The notes beneath the pieces were generated by a model that was not told the DNA's origin, did not search any database, and saw only the letters and a program-made list of their open reading frames with translations. A stretch of DNA of 64,000 nt from Phaseolus vulgaris. Taxonomy: Eukaryota > Streptophyta > Magnoliopsida > Fabales > Fabaceae. The DNA lies in contig NC_023758.2 in NCBI RefSeq assembly GCF_000499845.2, positions 40,070,108-40,134,107 on the forward strand. The letters are read 5' to 3'. Position numbers and translations under genes: made by a program. This document shows, piece by piece, positions 47,051 through 60,664 of the stretch (within the stretch, counting starts at the first letter, position 1; every line of letters starts with the position of its first letter).

Positions 47051-48303
47051 TTATGCCCCACTCATTCCTCACCCTTCTCTTTCTCTCCACCCAGATCACG
47101 CATTCATCAACATAACAAAACCCAACGTCACCAATTCCCAATGCACTCACACCAATCCCACTCTCACTTCCAACTCAACAATGGGAAAAACAAATAAACA
47201 ATAACAATAAATCAAAATTGATTTCCCTTTGTGGGTATTCAAGATCCCGAAATAACACAAAGAACAGAGCCAAATGAAACTCGCGCCTCCTGAAAAATCA
47301 ACTGAAATACGTTCATATTACACTGAAAAAATCTTCCAAAAATGGAGACGAATCTAGGGTTTCTGATTGGTCCTGTAGGGTTTTCTGAAATCCGACACTA
47401 GGAAGAAATCCGGGATCGCAAAGTTCAAACTGTAAAAGAAATTATTGTTTATTTTTCCGCTGATCCGAAAGTAAGGAAGATGATCTCAGAGTCGGAGAAA
47501 ATTTCCATTGAATATTATTTATAAGAGAGAAAATTACCTTATTGGGGAATAATCTTTTTTAAAAAAATAGAAACCTGAAAAATTGTGAACTCTGAAAGCT
47601 GGTCTGCACAATATTTGCCTCTTTCAGACACTCGTGCCTCACAAATTATGACGTGGAATGCAAAACTGGCACTATCCCTCCTCATATTTTGACATCTGCT
47701 AACTATAATCAATTATTGTCGTTAACTCCACAGTGCTATTATTCTTAATTATTATCATTAACTCAATGCTATTATAGTTCGATTAACTAAACAAAAATGC
47801 ATCTGAAATCTCAACTTAATAATATTTTTTTAATTTGTTTGTCGGTATTCCATTTGTCCAATTTCTGGACAGTCATGATGCTCTGCCTCTCCCTATTAAC
47901 ATGGTGATTCATCAACTCATTGATGTTTGTATTAATACAAGGAACTTTATGGTGTTTTCAGAAAATATTCTGTGCCTACAATTTGGAAGATTGATGATAA
48001 TGCAGAGAAGACCATTGCAGAGAGATTATCTCCACTCTTGTTATAGATATTGATGGATATGGATCCTGATAGCCTTTCTTAATCACTGCATATGATTATT
48101 TTATCATCATTGTAGACATGTTTGAACACCTTCATAATAGGCATGACAGAAACCATTTTTCAAGTATGAAAAAGTTTATCTTGTTCATAGAATTTTAGTG
48201 GGTGATTTTGGTTTTAAATTTTTCACAAAAATTTGAAGTGCGACAAATGTTGATCATCAATATATAGTTTCACACACGAGTTGACAGTCTCGGCATGAGG
48301 GTT
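47051..48303. other. MUCI70 upstream region and intergenic DNA
   Basis: The first 500 bases are less AT-rich and should hold the 5' untranslated region and promoter of the minus-strand MUCI70-like gene. A 72-codon open frame at 47835-48053 has no recognisable domain, and I do not call it. Confidence 0.45.
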
Positions 48304-48420
48304 GTGTCGGATATCTCACATTGACTAAAAATTAGAGTATTTTATAGTATATAAATAGGTGCAAATTTCACCTAATGAACCAGTTTTATGAGGTTGAGTT
48401 AGACTTAAAATACACTTTGT
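48304..48420 (+). repeat. LTR-like relic, copy 1
   Basis: Begins TGTCGGATATCTCACATTGA, contains AGTATATAAATAGGTGCAA (a TATA region) and ends GGTTGAGTTAGACTTAAAA. The same series of motifs occurs in reverse at 51305-51423. The form, TG-start with internal TATA box and about 120 bp, suggests the LTR of a small non-autonomous retroelement (TRIM-like). Confidence 0.6.
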
Positions 48421-50457
48421 AATAATAGATGTCTATAAAAAAAAGTTGTTAAGATCATTTGTCTTTCATTTTGAAGTGTTGCATTGTGGTAATTATAAGT
48501 GGATGAGTGAGTGTATGATTCATAAACAATTTTTTTAATTCACGAATTATAGTTTCTATATGAATTGTTGTTTTTGTTTCAAAAGTTAAGGATGGCCATA
48601 AACTTTTACAAGGTGATCAATAACTATGTGTTTCTGTCCTCTTATTATATTTTTTTATTAAGGATAACATGTGTTTTTGAAATTTGCATTAAGACATTTA
48701 ACTCGTGAAAGTTTTCACTTTAAGTGTAATATTTCTTTTTTAATTAAAGCTTTTATTAGTTATTTCATCGTTTACTTTATTAAGTATTTTTCGTTTTCAT
48801 CCTTTCTTCTTTTTATTCCTCTCTCCCTCTTTATTTTAGGGTTATTACTCTTTCTTCATTTTTTTTAAACCACACTTTTTCTTCCTAGTGATTGTTTTTA
48901 AGCAATTTTTATGACATTTTTTTTCAAGGACTGTGATGAAATGAAATAGTAGTTCTTTCAATGGCTGGAGAAGGTGATTTAAAAAAAATACTTACTATTA
49001 ATAAAAAAAATTAGAATTTTTTTAAATATTGAGAATTTTACATTAGATTATAATTAAAAAATATATTAAAATAGAGTTATTTTAAAATTGTATTCATAAA
49101 TCATACATATCTTAAAATTGTATTGATAAATCATACATATCTCAATAGTTGTTAAAGTAATGTTTCTTTTAATAAATTGATAATAAAATTAAAAGAAAAT
49201 GTTTTAAAAGAGAGGTAAAGTCCTTCTATTTATGAGTGTTGATAAATGTGAGTTTTGTTAGAGGTTTATCTCAAAGACATAATTGTATTCCATATAATTA
49301 TTCTTCATTTACATTGTAATAGGCACGATCAAATGTACATCATTAATATGTAATTGTCTTTAATTTGAGACATAAATATTTTTCTTTGTTGTATGGTGCA
49401 ATAATTTTATGTCATAAGATTTTTATGTGAGGCAATTAGTTCATGCACCTGAGTAAATATGAACTTGCACCATATGATATAATGATAAAAATGTTCTAAA
49501 ATAATAAAAGGCGAAGATAAAAATACTTTCAGAAATTATTTTTTGAAATTCGTTTTTAGATTTGGATTTCTGAAATACTTTTTTCAATTCTTCTGAAAAA
49601 TCCTTTTTAAATGTCTTTCCACATTTTGTTTCCTAATTATTTTTTTTCAAAACATATGTTTTGAATTTTAGATTTATTTTTTTAATAAAATTTTGATTTG
49701 TGAATTTTATTACAAAATTTAATTTATGAAACACAATAATCTACTATAGATTTATTTTTTCAGAAAGTATTTTTTGAATTTCATAATAAAGTATAATTTT
49801 GAAATTTTAAAAGTAGATAAGTGCAGGTCACAATTGCTAAGGTGTTGGAGGGATTTGTTTTTATGTGATTGTGAATAGTGGCGGGTATCAAATTAAGACT
49901 AAACGAAATAATTAGTGAGTTCAACAAAGATTAATATTACATCATTTAAAAATATTACGCTAATAATTTGTTATAATTCTGAAGAAATTATTTGTAAAGG
50001 TAAAAAAATAATATATTAATTAATAATTGTAGGAGATACTAAACATATTGTGATTGTCAGCATCCAAAATCTAGAGATGAAACAGCAGCATTGAGTAATT
50101 TGTTAGTATTAAGCTGAAAAGGAAAAAAAAAAAATTTTCCCAATTTTGAGATCTTTCCTCTTAGGGTTTGGGTTTCCTTGAAACTTGTTAGCATATAAAA
50201 TGATTAGGGTGTAGTTTTGAGATGAGGCTTTCTCTTCAAGATCTATCATCCAAAAGGTTGGTTTAAGTTAGTGCATCATCCTTTCATTCCTTTTCTGTGC
50301 AAGTTGCATCATATTTATCTGCTTTTTCAACATTACATTGTTTCTTTTGCAAATTGGTGAAACGTATTCTTCATCATATTTTGCTTCCTTAAGCAGATTT
50401 GGTTTCATTTTTCCTTTATGTTCTCTCCAAAACAACTATCAATTAAGGGTTTGAACG

Positions 50458-50497
<40 letters not shown>

Positions 50498-51304
50498 CGG
50501 TCAAAATAATTGATAGGAGATCATTCAAGTGACATAACCAACATAAAATTAAAATATCTAATAAATGTATCTAGACACAACATGTTTAATATAACTACGA
50601 TATAAAATTATACTTTAATTTTTAATTTAGATAGAGTATAAAAATTTAATATAACTTTATAGTTATGCACATCAACTAAAAACAAAAATATATATTAAAC
50701 AATATTTATTATTCTCACATTGAATTTTAACTTAAATGTAATTTTTTACATAATTTCACCGTAGACAAAACGAAATACCTTGTTCATTGGCTATGACCGT
50801 TCAGTAGAAGTTGAGTATTTTCCGACCCTAATGTATGTATGGAAATGTTGACTAATAAGAACTATCCATTTTCAAATAATTTATGGTAAAAAAAGAGAGT
50901 ATATTTTACACTTTTTCCATGTTTCTTGTACGTACATAAACGTATACTGGAGTGTACTGAAAAGCCTCGAAGTATATATTTTATTTTCAAAGTACAAAAT
51001 TTAATTAAAATAGAAAGTTATTAACATTTGTTGTAATTTGTTGTTCTTTTAATTACGCCCAAATGTCATTTTATTTTAAGTTTTTTAAAATTATTTAAGT
51101 ATTCACTAAAAAATATTATTAAATAAAAATCAATTTAAAAAAAAATTAGTTGTTATAATGACTAAATTAAATATTATTTTAAAGACTAAAAAAATTATTG
51201 ATTTTTAAATTAGTTTCTATTATCGATAAATAGTTTTTAAATTGAATTAGCTAAAAAAAAAAATTCTAACAAATTTAGAAATCAAAATTTTTTTAGTCTT
51301 TATT
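48421..51304. other. AT-rich intergenic DNA
   Basis: No gene identified. A TA microsatellite lies at 50463-50494. Around 50190-50260 is a promoter-like patch (GCATATAAAATG) and a short ATG frame ending in AAAAG|GT, noted as a possible orphan first exon. Confidence 0.45.
50463..50494. repeat. (TA)n microsatellite
   Basis: About sixteen uninterrupted TA units in intergenic DNA. Confidence 0.9.
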
Positions 51305-51423
51305 ACGAAGTGGACTTTAAGCCTGACTCAAGGCCATAAAATCAACTCATAGGATTGAGGATTGCACCCACTTATATATAATGAAATGTCATAATCTCTA
51401 GTCGATGTGTGTGATCTCCAACA
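51305..51423 (-). repeat. LTR-like relic, copy 2, opposite orientation
   Basis: Read on the minus strand it gives TGTTGGAGATCACACACATCG, a TATATATAAGTGGGTGCAA region and GAGTCAGGCTTAAAGTCCAC. These are the same motifs in the same order as copy 1, about 3 kb away and inverted. Confidence 0.6.
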
Positions 51424-54354
51424 GTCTTATTATTAATTTAGTCCTATTACTACTTTTTTTTGTTTACTTAAAATCAATAAATTTTCGTTCCATGTTCAAC
51501 AAAATTACAAGTTGGATCAATTCTTCTTTTTTGTTTACTTAACTCAGCATAATTTTTTTTCTCAATAAACATAATTTTTTGTTTACTTAACTCAGCATAA
51601 TTTTTTTTTCTCGAAATACCATAAAAAAATCAAATCCCTCTATCTATATCATAATCTCACATTTTACACTTTCAGAATTTATAGTGTGTCTTAAAATCTG
51701 TAATATTTTTTAATCATGAAAAATAAAATATTTGTTGATTTAAAATAGAAAAAAATTGACGATATGATTATTTTCTAATTTTAAAGACATGTTTATTTGA
51801 AAAAAAGTCTTATATTGTATTTCCATACATTTAATAAACTTGTATCAAAATGAATGTGTGATTTATCCAGCATAGGATTTTTATAAAACCATTATATTTA
51901 TAATACACATTATATTAAAACTTTTCTTAAATATCTCTTAATGTGATCCTAATAATTCTGTGTAAGAGTATTTGCATACCAAAATATAATCATAGCAGTT
52001 ACGCAAGTAAAAACAAGAGATAAATTAATTTAAATTGATATATATATATATATATATATTTATTAAGAATGACCGGAATCACTTGCTCTTAGTTTTAATT
52101 TTTATTTTATTATAAATTAATTGTTCAGATTAAATAAATAATAAATGCACTTAATTTCCTTTTAAAGAATTATTAATATCTCATATGTGCCTCACATGAA
52201 TATTATTGCAATAACCTCTCCTCTTCATTAATATATATTATGAAAAATTGTTTTAGTGAGAGTTTCACTCATTAAAAAAAGTTCATTTTCAAGATCTTAC
52301 TTTACTTTATAATATATATATTAAATATAGTTTCATTATAATTATTTTAAAATTTAATTATAATATTATTATAATTAGACATATTTGAATGTAACTTGTT
52401 ATAATATTCACATTATAATTTATATAAGTTACAATAATTAAATATGAAAATTTAATATAATGTTATAGCAACTCTAATATTTATTTATATTTTAATTTTT
52501 TTTTTAACAATACAATGTTTATTTTATTATTAATCTAAATTTTAATTCTTTAAAATATTAATTGGTTTTTCATAAATAGTTGTATAATAAATATGTGTAC
52601 TATTATATTTTTCTATCATTACAACTATTTTTTCTCAACGTTAATTAAATTAAAAGTATACTTAAAAATAAATTATTCATATTAAAAATAAGAAATAAAA
52701 AAAACTTAATAAATAAAAAAGGAAGAGATCCGTAGTTAATAACCTCACGTATACGTATTGACTGACTTTTGGTATTTTAAAATTGAACTATTTCTTTTAA
52801 CAAGAAAAATCAACCATTTTGATTAGTCAATTCTTCATACTAATTGTTAATTATATACTTTATCATAATTAAGCATATTTATGTCAAGTTGTCACCAACC
52901 TAACCCAATGGTTTTTTTGCAATCAATAAAATGATAAATACTTCAATAGGTTTGACCGGGTTGACTCAGCATGACATTATTGACATTGAATTCACAATCC
53001 AATTTGCATTAAAAAACACAAAAACAAAATGCATTTAGCCAATTTTGTACGTTTTTTTAATCTAAAGTTTGTGGAACGTTGATTCATTGACTGCCCTTGC
53101 ATAGGATTTTATAAGAACGTTCATCCGAATCTAATATGATACAAATTTATAAATAATAAATATATGTTTGGAAGAAAAATATTTTATTATTGTAACACTC
53201 CATGACATAAGGATTAAGTCATTTTTACGTGCATTTTCAGATATATCTCTTATTTCTTAATTACTTAATTATATATATTTATAATATATATATATATATA
53301 TAAAAGGATTTACAAAGAAACTAATGTAATAAGGATTTACAAAAAATTAATGTATACAAAATGAATACTATATGATTTTGTAAAAATTACTCAATATATC
53401 TAAATTCAATATATCACAAGTTTTGTGGTATTCAATTTGTTTATAATATCTTTAAATGTGAGTTTTGAAAGACTCGTTTTAGGTATGTTATGTTAGACAC
53501 TACCACTTAAAATAAGATTTTGATTTACAAGTAGATTGTAAAATAAATTATGAATGTAAGTTAATTGCATTCAAAGTCTATGCACTTACAAATGTTATAG
53601 TGTGCAAGAAATTTTCTTCAATTTGTCATCATTTGATGTCTTAATTTACATGATTTAGATCATCAAGAAAGCATGAAGATTTAAGTTAGTCACATATTTG
53701 TATACTTAATAGATATAATCATAAATTAATTAGCATATCATTTTACATATGTTAGTAACTTCAAGTGAATATATATCATATAATGCGAATTCACACAACA
53801 TGACAATGCTAGTCCAATCATTACAATGTTGCCCCAACTCATAACATCACATTCTTACATTAGTTAATTGAACATAACAAATTATTAGACTTTTAATAAT
53901 GTCACTTCAATTAAACTATGTTGTTTGAGCAACTCCCAATATTTTAGAACAAAAGAGATCACAAAATCTCCCTCGTTCAAGCTATAATGTATTGCTTAAG
54001 TGATAGGTGTCATAACTTTAGTGTTTAATAATTGAGCGATATACCTCTAAAAGAGAGAAAATCAATTTGTTGTGTTCTTCGCTTAAACCAAGAATCAGTT
54101 GTGTTTGAATAATAAAGCACGTCACTTGAGCAACATAGATATCAATTAAGCGATATAGCTCTATAAGACTTAGAAATCAAAACAAAAACTCACCAAATAT
54201 CTCAAAGATCCATTGCATATGCGACTAGTTACACTAGACTGATGAGCTTCATAGAGAGGAAATGATCATTACAGTCTCTCTCTATCAAGTTTTGGCTTTT
54301 AGCTTGAGCAATTAGTGATATTGCTTAAGTGGTTATTATCTAGTCACCCAAGTG
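51424..54354. other. AT-rich intergenic DNA
   Basis: No gene seen. Short TA microsatellites occur at 52039-52059 and 53284-53302. Around 53930-54350 several TTAAGTG, TTGAGCGATA and GCTTAAG words recur, suggesting an old repeat into which the hAT element inserted; no ends could be set. Confidence 0.45.
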
Positions 54355-54852
54355 TAGGGATGACAATGTAGATTGGCCCACCCCGCATTTGACCCATCCT
54401 GCATAGAATATGTGGGTTGATTTTACTAGTCCGCCTCACATAAGGGTTGGCTCGCGGACCAGTCTGTATAAGAAATATTTGTTTAAAAAATTAATAAAAA
54501 ATAATTTTTTAAATAGAAATTTAGATTGTTTTTATTTAAATGCATTAGGTAAATGGTCTCATAATATTATTCTCACGACACATACATAATAAGATGTGAG
54601 TAAAAATTATGAAATGTGAAATATAAGGTTGCATGAACAAAATATGGGGGTGCAAAAAGAAATTTATAGATTTTAAAGTTACGTGGGTCATGTAGGCCAG
54701 CTTGTCTTGCCCTGCAATTGGCCCGCGCAGGCTGCGAGTTAAGTGGGGGCGGGCCTTAGCATCTCAACAGGTTGGAATAGATAACTCACCCCACGTTTTC
54801 CGCAATGGGTCGTAGGCTAGCCCGCACTATCCGTCTCGCTTTATCATCCCTA
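54355..54852. mobile_element. Complete non-autonomous hAT-type element, 498 bp
   Basis: The element starts TAGGGATGACAATG and ends CTTTATCATCCCTA, giving imperfect terminal inverted repeats TAGGGATGAYAA. It is flanked by identical 8-bp target duplications CCCAAGTG (54347-54354 and 54853-54860), the length expected for hAT. It has no transposase frame and is GC-richer than its surroundings, with CCCACCCCGCA near the left end and GGCCCGCGCAGG inside. It must have been moved by a hAT transposase encoded elsewhere. The 45-bp fragment at 8038 belongs to the same family. Confidence 0.9.
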
Positions 54853-54860
54853 CCCAAGTG

Positions 54861-57804
54861 ATATTGTTTTGCGTTCAAGATGTTCAAGTTGATAACTCTC
54901 ATTTAAGTGCTTAAGCAAGATATGCAAAAATATTTTTTTTAACAAAGTTCAAAATGTATCCAAATCTAAAATTTCCCTATTTAATTATCCTAACAAGTTT
55001 AAAACACATAATTGAACTCAGTAAACACATCATTTTACTCACTTTAAGCATCACACCTCATTTTAACTCTCATAACCATTAAGAATGTTCAAACTAAAAT
55101 CAATCAAATTCAATTTCAATACTCAATCCAATGATTCAACAACAATTACAATCATACACAAATCAATAAATTCATTATAATTTAAGATAACTTTCCTTAT
55201 TTGACAGTTACCTATTCGTCCAACTATAATTATAAAAGAGTCAGATGACACCAAAATTCTAAAGTCAATAAATTCATTCTTTCTCAACCGTTCAACTCAT
55301 TATATCTCAACCAAAACTACTCAGATATCTAAGGCCCTTTCTTTATCAGCATGTGAAAAGGTACAATAGTACAATAGACGTAGTAGTTATAATCAAATTT
55401 CAATTATATGTAATTTTTTTACTGTTTTCTATAATTACTTGACATTTATACTATTGTTATTTGATACTTTATTTTAAGATTTATATAATTTTATTCCTTA
55501 ATGTATGACATTTTAAATCTTTAACAATATTATGTTTTTTTTATAAAAAATAATTTAATGTATAATAGGACAAATAAATATAAGTTTTTATTTTGTAAAT
55601 AAAAACTAGTCAAACTCACACATCCTCTTGTTATCCTTAATCAACATCCTCTAATGTACTTTAATTAATTGAAAACTAATTTTATTCATTTATTTAGGTA
55701 AAAGGAATTAAGGGTATTTTGATAAAGAAAGAAAAAAGTATTGAAAGAAACAAACAAGTTAAGAAAAAAAAATGTCTTAGATATAGACAAAAGTGATATA
55801 TCATGACTTAAATGGATGAATGAATACATAATTTATTGATTCATTAGTGAGTGCACATAATTATGTCTATCAATACCTAACTTTAATGAGCACTTATGAG
55901 CTGATAAGGGTTGGTGATTAAGATTAGTGAATAAAGCATGTCTTTAGAAATTATAATGAATAAACTTTGACATAGAGGATTGGTCTTTGTTGGTTTTTGG
56001 TGCATGTTTTGGGAAGGACATTAAATAGGTTAGTTCAACCGTAGCCTAATTAATCTCAATCCTATGCCTATTATAGATCCATACATAGTCCCTGGAAATA
56101 AGTGAATCAAATCTACAATAAACACAAAATAAATATGTATTTTAAAGTAAAAGTATTATTATATATATGCATAACTTACATTTTATATTAACTTTTAAAA
56201 TTGTATTTATTTAATGTTTTATTTTAATTAATAATATTTTTATAGTAATGATTCTTTAGATATGTTTAAATTAAACTAAAATAAAATTATTAATGATAAA
56301 ATCATTAACCATGAAAGATTTTTTTAGAGTGGATTTATATATAGATGGTTTTTATTTGAATTTATGAAATTAAAGTTATTTTTAAAGATATTAGCTTTAG
56401 TTTAAAAACCTACACTTGCATTATAACTTATTTGATTTTTTTTAGAAAGACTAATTTTATTTATATTAGTATTTTATAATGTAACTGTAATTGAATTATT
56501 TGAAGATAATCTTTATTTAACCAATGTCAAATAACACTTTTAACTTTAGTTAGGATTAAATCAAATTTGATCAACTTTGTTTCACAAGTAATTTTAAGAC
56601 TTAAGATATATTTTCCTTTTACTTAACTCCTCAAAAACAATATTCAATTTACATGTGTTAAATATATAGTTAGTGTTTCTTTTTGAACCATTATGAAACT
56701 CTTCTTTTGAGTATGATTGAGCCATTTAGTGGTAAAACTTGTTGAACTAGACATATTATTTCTCATCCTCTTCGAATAAGAGTGTTTTAACGTTTTAGGC
56801 TTTTACGCTAGTGTGTTAATTCCTTTGTTGTTTATGTAAAACATATTAAAACCTTTCTTGCTTTACTTCTTTTATTCCTTATTTTTTTGAAAATAACAAC
56901 ACATATATAGACATGTTCTCCTTAGTTACCTTTGCAGATAGCATGAACGACTCCACTTACAAGATCCATATCTACTTGTATTGAAACACTTCTTACTAGA
57001 ATCATACGTCCATTTGGAATATTAAGAACCCTTAAGCGAGATCCTATAGTTTCATGAGATTTATCAAGACACTAAGTTAATTTTATGTGAAGTTACTAGA
57101 CAATGATGGTTGAACAACATCAAAACATCTAATTTTGAATTTGATTATAAGATTACAATATATTTTATGAACCTTAACAATAATGGATATCAAATACGAT
57201 ATTTGTGAGAAGTGTTTGGAATATTATTATTTTTTTTCACTTGTAAATAAACTATGAGGATAATAATTTTATTTATATTATGTACACTTCTTATACTTTT
57301 AGAAATTCAAGTTAGATGCTCTTAATAAAATATCTGTGTAGTAAATTTAAATGTAATGTTCTTAATAAAATGTTTGCGTAGTATAAAAAAAAGCGAGTTA
57401 ATGTAATTTTCTTAAATAAACAAAACAAATGTATAGAATTTTAAAAATACTACAGTATTACTTCAATTCAAAACAACATTTGAAAGATTAAATATAATTT
57501 AGTCAATTATTAATAATTCATAACAATAATGTACTAATTTAAGATCTGTTTGTTTACACACTTTAAAATACATGCTTAAACTTTCCTTTAAAAGATTTTT
57601 GCTTCCCTTTCATCAAACCAAGAGGCACATTATGTACCGGCTAGATAAGTCAAAGAATAATGTGGACCCCACAATAATGTGAATAGTTGTTTTGTATGCA
57701 TCTTGTTCTTTGAGTCTTTTGCTTAATTAGGTGACTTAAGAAAAAGTGAAGCAAAAGAACGTTATTTGGTACTATATAGTTATTTATATCATGAGAAGCA
57801 TCAA
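54861..57804. other. AT-rich intergenic DNA
   Basis: No gene, RNA or bounded repeat identified in this stretch. Confidence 0.45.
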
Positions 57805-57875
57805 GCACCAGTGGTCTAGTGGTAGAATAGTACCCTGCCACGGTACAGACCCGGGTTCGATTCCCGGCTGGTGCA
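57805..57875 (+). tRNA. trnG-GCC: tRNA-Gly (anticodon GCC)
   Basis: The 71-base sequence folds as a cloverleaf. The acceptor arms GCACCAG and CTGGTGC pair perfectly, with A as the discriminator base. The D loop has TAGTGGTAGAAT, the anticodon arm is TACCCTGCCACGGTA with GCC at 57837-57839, and the T arm is CCGGG-TTCGATT-CCCGG. Internal A and B boxes are intact and there is no intron. It looks fully functional and stands alone. Confidence 0.97.
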
Positions 57876-57876
57876 A

Positions 57877-57889
57877 TTTTTTATTTTTT
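57877..57889 (+). terminator. RNA polymerase III terminator of tRNA-Gly
   Basis: TTTTTTATTTTTT starts two bases after the tRNA. Runs of four or more T end polymerase III transcription. Confidence 0.8.
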
Positions 57890-60625
57890 GCTTGATTATC
57901 TTAATTTTATATTTTTTAAAATAAATTAAATTAAAAACGTTTATTGACTGTTTTCCAAGTTATAAAAAATAGCATAAAATATACCAACTTTAATGAGTTG
58001 GTAGACTTTATACAAAATTAGACTACGTCATAATGCGTCACTACTGACGGAAAGAAGGCACAAGTACAGTGTTGATTTTTTTGTTATCTATTTTCGATTG
58101 AACAGTGAGTATTTCTTATATATAAGGTATGTATTTGGATGATTTTTTTTAACTTTTAATAAATTAAAATTAGCTTATGTATATACAATTTAATTCGTAA
58201 ATGTTTAAGAAGATTATAAGAGAAATGTTGTGAAAAAGAAGGTATATTTGGTAAAAGATGAAGAATAAAAGGGAGTCAAATGCGAAATTCACATTCCGTT
58301 CCCATCTTGTGTTTGTTTGATGTGAGGCGTGAGTCTTCGTCCTTCAATTGTTGGCCATAGAATTTCAATCTTTCTCTCTCCTATCATTCATAGTCAAATT
58401 CTTCATATTCTTCAAACAAAATGCAAAAATAGCAATCCTTCTTATCCATGTCACGAGAAAAATGTTAGACCCAGAGATAAAAATCTTAGTTCTAAGTTCT
58501 TTCATGTCTCCTTGCCTTTTTATTTTCAATTACAATTTTATCATTGTAACTCAAAAATTTAATATTAATCATTCAAAGACCGTACTATAAGGATGTTTTG
58601 TTTGGTCAGTGTGAAATAATATTTGAATATTGCATGGTTTTTAAATTTTTCATTGACAATAAGTGAAAGCATGGTCACCCCATGTCCCCATGTATTTGTC
58701 TTTTCTAGCTTAAGTCAATAATACAATTTATAATTGGATTTTTATTTTGTTTTTTTGCTAATAGCTAAGGAACATGAGAGGCCATTAACAATGAAACAAA
58801 TGGGTAAGGGTGAAAAAAAAACAAGTTGTTTTCCATTTGTTGTTTTTGGGGTAAACAAGGTACAACAAGTGGTGTTGGTTCGTACTTTAGGTGCGAAACT
58901 TTAGTGTAAAGGCCAAATGGTTAACTTTAGGAACCGTATCGTACCACGAAAGGAACCGTACCTAAGCCGAGTGGTGTAGTTGCGTTCAAGTATTCATTTG
59001 GGAAATAATAATAATATATTAATAAGAATAATAAATAAACATAAATAAAATTGGAATCCGTACCTTATTCTTCCCGATAGTGACACATGGATTCCTCCAT
59101 TCACTCACTTTTTTTTTTTTTGTGTGAAACAAATAACAAATTTTAAAATATTGATAAAGCAGTGCTGCACTTATTATTATATTTTTGGAAAAATATAAAC
59201 TTTCATCAATTTTGGAGTAGATTTTACGTAGAATCGTGGAAGAAAAGAAGTGAGAGAAAGAAACATATGATAAATGACAAAAAACGAAGAAAAATTATGA
59301 AATAATGTTTACATGTAGAAATTATATTTAGTATTATGGACGAGTTCGGAAAATTTTAAAACTGACCAAATAACAATATTTACAAATTTAAAATAATTAA
59401 ATTTTTATATCTATTTTTTTTTTAAAAAAAACGGATCCTAAAATTCATTTGGAAATAAATTGACAGAATTTTACTAGTTACTTTATAATAGCTACTCTAA
59501 GTTAGATTAAATTGTTGGTTTTTTTGACAATTCTAATTAAAAACTATGTAATCTACTTTAGAAAAACAAAATTGAATATACTGTAGATGTATTTTATTTT
59601 ATTTTAGTAAACAAGAGAGTTTATAACAGTTACATTACCAAGCAAAAACTTTAAAACTATATTAGCAAAAAAAAAAACCCAAACTTCCTATTTGTTCTCT
59701 CTTGTGACTTTTATTTTCTTCCTTTCCTCGCTTTTATCTGATTGATTAGCTTTTAATTTTTTTAGCAATTAGCATACGAATTTCATTTTGTGCACACCGA
59801 CAGTATAATTTGTTATAATATCAGCCAATAAAATATTACTATTTATATAACTTTTCAAAATAATTTTTACAAAATTAATAAATATAGAGCACAGTTTATG
59901 ATTAAATTGTAACAATTATTCACATAATATATTCCTTACATACAAGTATTAAGAAAAATTATTCTTAAAAAACTAAAATTATTACATAAACTAATGCGTA
60001 CGCAAGTTCTTGTTCTTCTAAGAAAAGAAAAGGTGCAAATGCAACTTAGGTAAATCATTAATTACGGTGAGCGTATATTTTACCAATAACTAAAATTATT
60101 AAAAATGGTCAAACATTTATTTATTGTTTGGTAAACAAGTATTATGATCTTTAAAAATTGGATTAAAAAATAAAAAAAAATATATTTAACTTTTAATTTA
60201 AGTATTTATTATTATAATTATTGTAAAAATAAAAAAAGTTAAAAGAAAATTATGGAAAAGAGTGATTTTGATTATTATTATTATTTGAATGTTGGGAAAT
60301 ATAATGAGTGATAATAAATATTTAATACGCAGAAAGGAAGGAATATAAAACATAAAGTGGGCGTAATAACTGTCTTGCAAGTAACGATGAGCACACCCAT
60401 CCCCGTCTCTACCCTACACGGTTTCCATTCACCCCACCAGAGGAGCAAAACTCATCATAACCGTTTCTAGTCCAAAACATCATGTTCCAAATTGGACAAT
60501 CCACGGTCTCTATTTCCTGCGTATGTGATACGAAGTGTTTCACATTCCTATTGACTTGACCATTCTAAAATTGTATTCTCAAGCTAATTACAAAAAAATA
60601 CAACAACACTTTTCTTCTTCTCTCC

Positions 60626-60628
<3 letters not shown>
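57890..60628. other. AT-rich intergenic DNA and kinase promoter region
   Basis: No gene seen. A patch at about 58855-58990 is clearly GC-richer and carries two GGAACCGTA words; its nature is unknown. The last few hundred bases (about 60380-60628) are likely promoter of the kinase gene. Confidence 0.45.

Positions 60629-60660
<32 letters not shown>
60629..60660 (+). repeat. (TC)16 microsatellite, likely in the kinase 5' leader
   Basis: Sixteen uninterrupted TC units about 960 bases before the kinase ATG. Such tracts are common in plant promoters and 5' leaders. A plausible leader intron follows: a GAG|GTAATG donor near 60791 and a TTTGCAG acceptor near 61182. Confidence 0.7.

Positions 60661-60664
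<4 letters not shown>

Noticed and set aside
46762..47061. Alternative minus-strand frame overlapping MUCI70 exon 1
   Set aside because: Out of frame with the spliced DUF616 product; a shadow.
47835..48053. 72-codon plus-strand frame
   Set aside because: No recognisable family; a retroelement origin was considered but no conserved motif could be read.
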